37,275 nt of DNA from Candidatus Falkowiibacteriota bacterium (GTDB taxonomy: Bacteria; Patescibacteriota; Patescibacteriia; UBA11705; JABHMO01). A model generated the notes under the pieces. It had not been told where the DNA came from. It did no database searches and saw only the letters and a program-made list of their open reading frames with translations. This document shows, piece after piece, positions 31,553-37,275 of the stretch (positions within the stretch are counted from its first letter, which is position 1; every line of letters begins with the position of its first letter). The stretch covers positions 1 through 37,275 of the forward strand of contig JABHMO010000017.1 in assembly GCA_018693855.1 (NCBI GenBank), given 5' to 3'. The position numbers and the translations under genes are program-made.

Positions 31553-32815
31553 TTAGAGGTTCTCTTTCAATTTCTTCTCCAGCATCTCATAACTATCAGG
31601 TTCATTGAAAAGTCCGTATTTCTCCCAGATCTTTTCTTCCTTGAAATATTTATCATCGTAAAGTCTGTATGAATCACGATATTTGTCTGGTGTTAAATTA
31701 AACATTAAAGAATTTGCTCCAGATTGTAATGCTTTTTTTCTTCCATTTGTCGGATCAAGTGTTTCATGCGCTGTTACAACTGGGATTTTTGCATATTTAT
31801 TTAGCAATCTAAGTGTGGCAATTACATTAAGCATTAAATCAGTGTTACCTGCTTCTGATTTCTCTAGTGGTGTATTCTGAGAGGGGACAAAGGGACCGAA
31901 GGACGCCATAGGAAACTTATTTTTCGTAAAGAAAAGTATATCGTCAGCAATGTCGTCAGAGATCTGTCCGGGAAGTCCGATAATTGATCCAGTTGCAATG
32001 AAATAACCAAGCTCTTGAAACCATTTTAAATGTTCAAACCTTTTATCGTAACTTTGATTTGGATGAAGATAGTTGTAGTGATCACGATTTGTACTTTCAA
32101 ATCGGAATAAGACACCATTTGCTCCAGCTTCTTTTAATTCTTTGTATGTTTGATAATCTCTTTCTCCGATACTGATAAAGATGAAGACTTGCTCTTTCTC
32201 TTTTATCTTTTTAATTATTTTTACCAAGTCTTCTTTTGAATAGAATGTATCTTCACCAGATTGCAGCACTAGTAATTTGTATCCTTTTTCTTTAATTGAT
32301 TCAAGTGCTGTTTTAATTATTTCATCTGGTGTCATTCTGAATCTTTTTAACTCCGTATTATCACGTCGAAGTCCGCAGTAGAGACAGTTGTTGTTGCAGT
32401 GATTTGAAAATTCGATAATTCCGTGAATGCAAAAGAAATCTTTTAGATTTTCTTGACGTATAACATTCGCTTCGCTCCGCAGTATTTTAGATTCTTCGTC
32501 CCTGCAGTTCAGCAAGTATATAATTTCTTGTTTGTTAAGTGTTTCAGTTTGAACTTTTTTAATTATGTTTTGAAAGTCTGTTGAAGATTTAGATATATCA
32601 GTTATTTCTTGTGATTCAAGCAATTCAATAATTTGTTTTGCTTCATCTTTCTCAATTTTCCTTACAACATTACCAACCGTGTGAAGAATCCAGTCACCAA
32701 TCTCTATTTCCGGCAAAAGTGCTAGATTAATTTCCTTTTTTTCATTATTATAATTTTGAACAATTGCTAGATTGTTCTTTTTCTCAATTACTCTACCTGG
32801 AATAGTTAAACACAT
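31553..32815 (-). CDS. HypC-HydE fusion protein
   Basis: Residues 1-70 are a HypC/HupF domain: MCLTIPGRVIEK with the essential Cys2, then EIGDWILHTVG and EAKQIIELL. HypC carries the Fe(CN)2CO group in [NiFe]-hydrogenase assembly. The conserved HypC His appears shifted by one residue (LHTVG instead of LVHVG). From about residue 85 to 420 is a HydE-type radical SAM enzyme with CX3CX2C (Cys140, 144, 147; CNNNCLYC). It also has GEDTFY and SIGERDYQTY blocks and PSQNTPLE followed by TAHETLDPTNGRK near the end. HydE acts with HydG on the [FeFe] cofactor. I know no standard protein with this fusion. The frame is continuous across the join, and hydG follows in the same operon. Confidence 0.9.
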   Translation of the reverse strand: MCLTIPGRVIEKKNNLAIVQNYNNEKKEINLALLPEIEIGDWILHTVGNVVRKIEKDEAKQIIELLESQEITDISKSSTDFQNIIKKVQTETLNKQEIIYLLNCRDEESKILRSEANVIRQENLKDFFCIHGIIEFSNHCNNNCLYCGLRRDNTELKRFRMTPDEIIKTALESIKEKGYKLLVLQSGEDTFYSKEDLVKIIKKIKEKEQVFIFISIGERDYQTYKELKEAGANGVLFRFESTNRDHYNYLHPNQSYDKRFEHLKWFQELGYFIATGSIIGLPGQISDDIADDILFFTKNKFPMASFGPFVPSQNTPLEKSEAGNTDLMLNVIATLRLLNKYAKIPVVTAHETLDPTNGRKKALQSGANSLMFNLTPDKYRDSYRLYDDKYFKEEKIWEKYGLFNEPDSYEMLEKKLKENL

Positions 32816-32887
32816 AAATTTTCTTATGTCAGTATCAGTATTTTATCAAAATTAAGAGGAAAATGGAAGGATGTTTTTGTTGGACAT

Positions 32888-32914
32888 AAAAATCTCTGTT
32901 TAGCAGAGATTTTT
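32888..32914 (-). terminator. Terminator after tRNA-Val
   Basis: AAAAATCTCTG/CAGAGATTTTT is an 11-bp stem with a 5-nt loop. It lies right after the tRNA 3' CCA on the minus strand. Confidence 0.85.
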
Positions 32915-32915
32915 A

Positions 32916-32992
32916 TGGTGGACGCATGAGGAGTCGAACCTCAGACCTCATCAACGTCAATGATGCGCTCTAACCAACTGAGCTATGCGTCC
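32916..32992 (-). tRNA. tRNA-Val(GAC)
   Basis: The cloverleaf is complete: acceptor GGACGCA/TGCGTCC, D-arm GCTC/GAGC, anticodon stem CATCA/TGATG around loop TTGACGT (anticodon GAC), T-arm TGAGG-TTCGACT-CCTCA. The discriminator A and CCA are encoded (TGGT at 32916-32919 on the plus strand). The first 10 nt overlap the 3' end of the GIY-YIG gene. Confidence 0.95.
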
Positions 32993-33258
32993 TTAGTTCT
33001 AAATTTTGTTGGATGTCCGTATTTAATTAGGTTCTCTTTTTTTTCTTTTATCCATCCTTTAATCTGTATTTCTCTTTTCATTGCCTCTGATCGACTTTCA
33101 TATTCCTCAAAATAAACTATTTTTACCGGTCTTCTTTGTCTGGTATATTTTGCTCCTTCTCCTTTATTGTGTTTTTTCTCTCTTTTTAAGATATCAACAC
33201 AGTACCCTGTATACAGGGAATTATCGTTACAACGAGCTAAATATGTATAATATGACAT
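32983..33258 (-). CDS. GIY-YIG nuclease domain protein
   Basis: This 91-aa protein starts MSYYTYLARCNDNSLYTGYC, the YhbQ/UvrC-like GIY-YIG core (Tyr-Thr-Tyr ... Tyr-Thr-Gly), and keeps KREKKHNKG and the catalytic Glu in EAMKREIQIKGW. Small stand-alone members are structure-specific or repair-related nucleases. The ATG at 33258 is chosen because upstream in-frame sequence is made of the palindromic repeat. The stop codon TAG lies inside tRNA-Val (GGACGCATAG), so the gene and tRNA share 10 bp. It sits between two tRNAs, all in one direction. Confidence 0.88.
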   Translation of the reverse strand: MSYYTYLARCNDNSLYTGYCVDILKREKKHNKGEGAKYTRQRRPVKIVYFEEYESRSEAMKREIQIKGWIKEKKENLIKYGHPTKFRTKDA

Positions 33259-33300
33259 AATTGAATCACAGCACTTCGACTCTCTCCGTTCGCTCTCTTT

Positions 33301-33340
33301 CGAGTCTGAGCCTGAGGGCTCATCCCTCAGAGTCGAAGAC
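33301..33340. repeat. Dispersed palindromic repeat, copy B
   Basis: This element has CTGAGGG/CCCTCAG arms around CTCAT, flanked by CGAGTCTGAGC and AGTCGAAGAC. It matches copy A at 8610-8650 apart from a few bases and one indel. Confidence 0.75.
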
Positions 33341-33377
33341 AGCGCATTCGCCTCGCATATTGGAGGTGGAACACACT

Positions 33378-33426
33378 TTCGACTACGCTCAAGGTCTTCG
33401 ACCATGAGCGAGCAAAGCGAGTCGAA
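33378..33426. repeat. Inverted repeat abutting tRNA-Ile
   Basis: TTCGACT (33378-33384) and AGTCGAA (33420-33426) bracket a GCTC/GAGC-containing centre. The element touches the CCA end of tRNA-Ile and shares TTCGAC motifs with copy B nearby, suggesting stacked REP-like elements. Confidence 0.6.
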
Positions 33427-33503
33427 TGGTGGGCCTGATGGGACTTGAACCCATGACCCCCACGTTATAAGCGTGGTGCTCTTACCGACTGAGCTACAGG
33501 CCC
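33427..33503 (-). tRNA. tRNA-Ile(UAU)
   Basis: The cloverleaf has acceptor GGGCCTG/CAGGCCC, D-arm GCTC/GAGC, anticodon stem CCACG/CGTGG around loop CTTATAA (anticodon TAT, bases 33467-33469) and T-arm ATGGG-TTCAAGT-CCCAT. A and CCA are encoded. The anticodon reads AUA directly, unlike the usual bacterial CAU tRNA modified to lysidine. Confidence 0.92.
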
Positions 33504-33592
33504 TAAATTAATAGGAAATTATATACAGAATTATATAGTAGAACTGAGACTATAGTAGCAAAAATATCTAAATTTGTCGAGTGCTGTAGTTA

Positions 33593-33621
33593 TTGACAAT
33601 TTTTTTAAAAACTAGTAGACT
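33593..33621 (+). promoter_or_regulatory. Promoter of the 151-aa gene
   Basis: TTGACA (33593-33598) and TAGACT (33616-33621) are 17 bp apart. Transcription starts about 40 bp before the ATG, which has a good Shine-Dalgarno (GGGGAG). Confidence 0.7.
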
Positions 33622-33667
33622 ATACTAGTGTTTTCATTGTTCTTTCATTTGATAGGGGAGTTTTTAG

Positions 33668-34123
33668 ATGAGTAGATTCAATCTAGGTTACGCGTCAGTG
33701 AATTTGAACTTTTTTTGGGGAGTAATTCTTGCATTGGTTGGATTGGCTGTTCTTCTAGATCAATTGCACTGCAATCGCGTAATCTTTAATGAAGAATCAG
33801 TTCACTATAACCTTTCAGGTTGCAAAGATTCGGATGCTTCTAGGTATAAGATTCGTGCCGTCTACAATTCGTTCATGGACAAAGAACCGGTTGCGTTGAT
33901 GGAAAAAAATTTACCTTATTCGATGCAAATTGTTGGAAAAGACAATTCAATTTCAACAGTTGAAGTTATTAGTGCGGAGGAATTACTTCTAAAGAATGTT
34001 ATCTCTGTTTGTGTGATTTCATTCCAACGAACGCTTGGTAGTGAGTGGCATCCGCAAAAGATTGGAGACCCGATATATACAATTGTTGAAGTTTCTCTCA
34101 TTGTCCCAGCAAGTGATCACTAG
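33668..34123 (+). CDS. Membrane-anchored protein of unknown function
   Basis: This 151-aa protein has one hydrophobic segment near the N-terminus (about residues 14-31, NFFWGVILALVGLAVLL) and a soluble rest with beta-strand-like patterns. It has two cysteines at about residues 35 and 52, just after the membrane helix. I recognise no family. It has its own promoter, a clear Shine-Dalgarno, and a terminator whose stem includes its stop codon, so it is a well-defined single-gene unit. Confidence 0.8.
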   Translation: MSRFNLGYASVNLNFFWGVILALVGLAVLLDQLHCNRVIFNEESVHYNLSGCKDSDASRYKIRAVYNSFMDKEPVALMEKNLPYSMQIVGKDNSISTVEVISAEELLLKNVISVCVISFQRTLGSEWHPQKIGDPIYTIVEVSLIVPASDH

Positions 34124-34142
34124 TTAACATGCTAGTGATTTT
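34116..34142 (+). terminator. Terminator overlapping a stop codon
   Basis: ATCACTAG/CTAGTGAT is a perfect 8-bp stem with an 8-nt loop followed by TTTT. The TAG of the 151-aa gene is part of the stem. Confidence 0.8.
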
Positions 34143-34175
34143 AAATTTCACTTAAATTTGCTATAATGAATTCAT

Positions 34176-35183
34176 ATGATCTGGACATGGATATTAATTT
34201 TTATTGTCAGCATTTACTTTTTGGTAAAAGCTGCAGATTACTTTACTGATTACAGTGAAAAACTGGGTAAGATTTTGAATCTGCCTAATTTTATAATTGG
34301 AGTTTTGATTGTTGCGATTGGTACTTCTATTCCAGAGTTAGCAACTTCTATTATGGGTGTGCAGGCAGGTGAGGCTGAGTTTCTAAGTGGTAATGTACTA
34401 GGTACTGTTATTATAAATGTATTATTAGGTTTAGGTATTGCGATCTTGGTGGTCAAAAATAAGGTAAAGTTTAATTGGGATATTGTTTCAAACGATCTGC
34501 CATTTTTTGCAGCAGCAATTTTCTTAGTAATAATCTCACTTAGTGATGGCGTGTTTACAACAGTAGAAGCCGTGATCTTTGTGATCGGTTTCTTTGTCTA
34601 CATCTTTTATGCCTATCTAGCACAAAAATCTTTTCAAGAAAAAGTAAAAGCTCGTTTAGATAGACAGATTAAGAAAGAGATCAATGAAGAAGTGAATAGC
34701 GTGAAAGAACATAAACATTTATCGAAAGATCCAATCTCAAAATTAAAAGTTGTTTTAATTATCCTTGCAAGTTTAGGCGTGATACTGTTGGCTTCTTATT
34801 TTGTGGTTGAATCAATCTTGCAAATTTCATCTATGTTGCAGGTTGGAACAACTGTAATGGCTGCAACTGCAGTTGCGCTCGGAACATCTTTACCTGAAAT
34901 TGTGGTGGCAATCAGTGCTGCGAGAAGACGTAACTATGATATGATGATCGGTAATATTTTGGGAAGTAGTATCTTTGATATATTTATGATTTTTGGGTTT
35001 GTTGGAATGTTTACTACTCTGATAATCACCCCAGTTATCTACTGGATAATGATTCCATTTTTAGTTGCGACTTTCTTGTTGTTGTGGTTGACTCTGATTG
35101 ATAAGAAGATTACAAAAACCGAAGCAATGATGTTTATTTTAATTTTTTTCATGTTTATCGGAAAGATGTTTGAAGTTTTTTAA
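34176..35183 (+). CDS. Calcium/sodium antiporter (CaCA family, YrbG-like)
   Basis: This 335-aa membrane protein has two inverted alpha repeats. The first is GTSIPELATSIMGVQAG with GNVLGTVIINVLLG (about residues 46-90). The second is GTSLPEIVVAISAARRRNYD with GNILGSSIFDIFMIFG (about residues 229-275). The Glu in each GTS(I/L)PE motif binds the cation. About ten helices are present, with a charged cytoplasmic loop in the middle (residues 150-190). The ion pair is inferred from the family. Confidence 0.93.
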   Translation: MIWTWILIFIVSIYFLVKAADYFTDYSEKLGKILNLPNFIIGVLIVAIGTSIPELATSIMGVQAGEAEFLSGNVLGTVIINVLLGLGIAILVVKNKVKFNWDIVSNDLPFFAAAIFLVIISLSDGVFTTVEAVIFVIGFFVYIFYAYLAQKSFQEKVKARLDRQIKKEINEEVNSVKEHKHLSKDPISKLKVVLIILASLGVILLASYFVVESILQISSMLQVGTTVMAATAVALGTSLPEIVVAISAARRRNYDMMIGNILGSSIFDIFMIFGFVGMFTTLIITPVIYWIMIPFLVATFLLLWLTLIDKKITKTEAMMFILIFFMFIGKMFEVF

Positions 35184-35196
35184 TTTTTTGAGAATA

Positions 35197-35230
35197 AAAA
35201 TAACCGAGAATGAAAGTTCTCGGTTATTTT
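35197..35230. terminator. Bidirectional terminator
   Basis: A perfect 14-bp stem AAAATAACCGAGAA/TTCTCGGTTATTTT with a 6-nt loop lies between the convergent antiporter and DHH genes and can serve both. Confidence 0.92.
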
Positions 35231-35236
35231 ATTTGT

Positions 35237-36352
35237 TTAAGTATATTGATTTAATTTTTTTAGTATTTCGCTTGGCTTTGTAATAACTTTTATTTTAACT
35301 AGTGATTTATTCGTGACTTCAGGAATGTTTTGCGGGAAAAGTGAGACAAGGTCTAACTCTTTTTCTGATTTTATTAACGCTTTAACTGTATTGTTCTCTG
35401 CGAAAAAGATTGTTGTCATTTCGATCGTTGGAATATTTGTTATAAGTTCATCAATGATCCCGTATAGGTCTGCTGAAGTAGTATTTGTTTTTTTAAAGTC
35501 TTCTTCTTTGATAACAGCCCAAGCCATCTTTTCATTGTTATTAAGTTGCAGCTTTGTTAGAACTTTCCCCCAAAGTTTAATTGTGTCTACAGACTTTGTT
35601 TGATATAGGTTTTGAATGATGTTTTCTCGTTGTGCACCTGCAGCAATCAGTTCACTGGCTATTTGTAGGCTCTGAGGGGTGATATTTGCTGTTTTGAAGC
35701 TGTTTGTCTTCTCAATCATGCCAGTTAACAGATAGGTCGCTATATCTTCGTCTAATAGCTTGTCGTCAATCTGAGTGATTAGGTCATGAAGCATTTCTGA
35801 AACAGAACTAGCCTTGATATTTATTAGATTCAATTGCCCGTAATGTTCATTCTCAGTACTGTGATCAATATTCACAATCGGTACTTGATAGAACAAATCT
35901 GGGTTTTCCTGATAGATATAATCTAATGATTCTAGGTCAGGAGTATTGATTGTGATAATTAGATCGTGTTTGTACTCTTGTTTTTGGGTAATTAAATGAT
36001 CTTTGTTTATATGTCCTTTTTGTGAATTTATATTGATATGTAGTCTTTGGTTTTTAATTTCATGTTCTACGTTAGGGTTATCAATATTTGAAACATCAAA
36101 AACTAATTGAAATTTTTTATGATCTTCAAGTTTTTGTAGTATTTTGTGTTTAGAGTTGAAGAATTGGTAAGATTTAGGGAACTCAAAGTCTGGAGAAATA
36201 ATTTCTGCAGATTTGCCTAATCTTGAAAAAAGTTCAGCCATGGCTAGACTACTTGAGATTGTATCACCGGTTGCTTGTTTAGAGAAAAGAATAAGCGGGT
36301 TCTTACTGCTCGTAATTATCTCGTAGAACTGCTGGTGCTGGTTCAGTGTCAT
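35237..36352 (-). CDS. DHH-family phosphoesterase-like protein with degraded motifs
   Basis: This 371-aa protein has the two-domain layout of NrnA-like nano-RNases and cyclic-dinucleotide phosphodiesterases: an N-terminal DHH domain (to about residue 210) and a C-terminal DHHA1-like domain. Several metal-binding motifs are altered. The usual HxxPDGDAxGS reads KQATGDTISSS, and DLIIxxD reads DLIITINTPD. The DHH signature is IDHSTENEHYG, with the third residue changed. GAQRENIIQNLY is typical of the family's middle. It may have lost activity or changed metal coordination. It has its own consensus promoter. Confidence 0.8.
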   Translation of the reverse strand: MTLNQHQQFYEIITSSKNPLILFSKQATGDTISSSLAMAELFSRLGKSAEIISPDFEFPKSYQFFNSKHKILQKLEDHKKFQLVFDVSNIDNPNVEHEIKNQRLHININSQKGHINKDHLITQKQEYKHDLIITINTPDLESLDYIYQENPDLFYQVPIVNIDHSTENEHYGQLNLINIKASSVSEMLHDLITQIDDKLLDEDIATYLLTGMIEKTNSFKTANITPQSLQIASELIAAGAQRENIIQNLYQTKSVDTIKLWGKVLTKLQLNNNEKMAWAVIKEEDFKKTNTTSADLYGIIDELITNIPTIEMTTIFFAENNTVKALIKSEKELDLVSLFPQNIPEVTNKSLVKIKVITKPSEILKKLNQYT

Positions 36353-36689
36353 AAGTACTATTTCTAAGCATGGGAAGTTCTTTATTAATATTCTATTTTA
36401 TCTAAAATTAAAGAACCTGTCAACTGATTAATCTACATAGATCATTAATTGCCGTATTAGTCAAAAATAGGATAAAATTATTGTAATTTCGTTAGTAAAA
36501 TGATAAACTTTATATATAGTGATACTAATATGCGAATGCATGCGAACGATGCGAAAGCTTCGCTATGCTAATTGACGAATTATACGAATAATAACTATTC
36601 GTAATATTCGCGTAATTCGCAAATTAGCATCTCAGACAATTTTCGCGTAATTCGCATGCATTAGCGGATTAGCATCGCGTTTTTATATT
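36353..36689. repeat. Gap ahead of valS with nested inverted repeats
   Basis: No gene is visible. After the DHH promoter and an AT-rich stretch comes a dense palindromic block (36529-36685). The outer arms share AATGCATGCGAA with TTCGCATGCATT. The inner arms pair ATGCTAAT with ATTAGCAT and ACGAATA with TATTCGT. ATGCGAA also repeats directly three times. There is no T-box motif. Confidence 0.7.
36395..36423 (-). promoter_or_regulatory. Promoter of the DHH-like gene
   Basis: On the minus strand TTGACA (36418-36423) and TAAAAT (36395-36400) have 17-bp spacing, about 45 bp upstream of the start. Confidence 0.8.
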
Positions 36690-37275
36690 ATGAAAATCGA
36701 AAAAAATTACGATTCAAAAAAATACGAGGATAAAATTTATAAAAAATGGGAGAAGTCTGGCTTTTTTAATCCAGATAATTTAGAGGATTTAGAATTAAGA
36801 AAGAAAAAGGGAGCATTTTCTATTGTTTTGCCACCTCCAAACGTAACAGGGACTCTTCATCTCGGACATGCCTCAATGCTCGCGATTGAAGATCTTTTTG
36901 TTAGATATAAACGAATGCAAGGTTTTGATACTCTCTGGGTACCAGGAACTGATCATGCTGCAATTGCTACTCAGAATGTAGTTGAGAAAAGACTTCACAA
37001 AGAGACTGGTCAGACAAGACATGACTTAGGTAGAAAGGACTTTTTGGAAAAGGTTAAGGAACATGCTGAAGAATCAAAAAAGACAATTAAAAACCAAGTT
37101 AAAAAGATGGGATCAAGACTTGATTGGAGTCGGGAATCCTTTACTCTTGATGAACCTAGAAGTAAAGCTGTGAAAAAAGTTTTTAACATGATGTACGAAG
37201 ATGGTTTGATCTATCGAGGTAACAGAATTGTTAATTGGTGTCCTCGTTGTCACACAACCTTGGCAGATGATGAGA
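36690..37275 (+). CDS. valS: Valyl-tRNA synthetase, N-terminal part
   Basis: The frame starts at ATG 36690 (MKIEKNYDSKKYEDKIYKKW) and stays open to the window end, giving 195 residues. It has the class I HIGH-type signature in PPPNVTGTLHLGHA (about residues 50-63), then VPGTDHAAIATQ and TGQTRHDLGR. It ends in NWCPRCHTTLADDE at the start of the editing domain insertion. The PPPNVTGxLHxGHA form with GTDHA distinguishes ValS from IleS and LeuS. The KMSKS half lies outside the window. Confidence 0.95.
   Translation, partial: MKIEKNYDSKKYEDKIYKKWEKSGFFNPDNLEDLELRKKKGAFSIVLPPPNVTGTLHLGHASMLAIEDLFVRYKRMQGFDTLWVPGTDHAAIATQNVVEKRLHKETGQTRHDLGRKDFLEKVKEHAEESKKTIKNQVKKMGSRLDWSRESFTLDEPRSKAVKKVFNMMYEDGLIYRGNRIVNWCPRCHTTLADDE

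Noticed and set aside
33259-33405. 49-residue N-terminal extension of the GIY-YIG protein
   Set aside because: The extra residues are translated palindromic repeat. The family start MSYYTY matches the ATG at 33258.
36353-36689. T-box riboswitch ahead of valS
   Set aside because: There is no AGGGTGGNACCGCG-type antiterminator bulge and no terminator before the start.

Overview
The window looks like chromosomal DNA from a member of the Candidate Phyla Radiation (Patescibacteria). The reasons are the AT-rich, compact gene layout, the type IV pilus cluster with several prepilin-like proteins, the absence of rpmD (L30) between rpsE and rplO, many ribosomal proteins with lysine/glutamate-rich tails, and near-total lack of Shine-Dalgarno sites. 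UGA behaves as a normal stop: no conserved gene is interrupted and two genes end in TGA, so a Gracilibacteria-type recoded genome is unlikely. I cannot place the class from sequence alone.

Region 1 (1-7.2 kb, minus strand) is a type IV pilus or type II secretion-like operon: pilB ATPase, pilC platform protein, a FimT/GspH-like prepilin, two tandem PilV/GspI-like paralogues, a GspJ-like and a GspK/PilX-like minor pilin, and a major-pilin-like gene with its own promoter. Region 2 (7.2-9.6 kb) holds an unrecognised 401-aa protein, a stand-alone rpmB (L28) and an M50 membrane protease. Region 3 (9.6-26.2 kb, plus strand) is a merged str-S10-spc block: rpsL, rpsG, fusA, a small acidic unknown, tuf, rpsJ, then rplC through secY. 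Region 4 (26.2-29.7 kb) has a Ham1-like NTP pyrophosphatase, adk, map, ruvX and recO.

Region 5 (29.7-33.5 kb) is the most unusual. It has a free-standing, highly structured RNA of about 400 nt with its own promoter and terminator, which I cannot assign to a family. Convergent to it lies a two-gene operon of hydG and a hypC-hydE fusion, which joins a [NiFe]-hydrogenase chaperone domain to an [FeFe]-hydrogenase maturase. Then come tRNA-Val(GAC), a GIY-YIG nuclease whose stop codon lies inside that tRNA, and tRNA-Ile(UAU). Region 6 (33.5-37.3 kb) has a small membrane-anchored unknown, a calcium/sodium antiporter, a DHH-type protein with degraded active-site motifs, and the start of valS, which runs off the window.

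The gaps between genes are not random. Several carry short-period arrays with 10-bp or 7-bp units. One 10-bp family (consensus TAGCCTCCTA) sits in sense orientation just ahead of five start codons. Another (GTAAATCG plus two bases) forms eight-unit arrays that begin on the stop codons of map and pilC. REP-like palindromes also occur, one of them read in frame inside a prepilin leader peptide.
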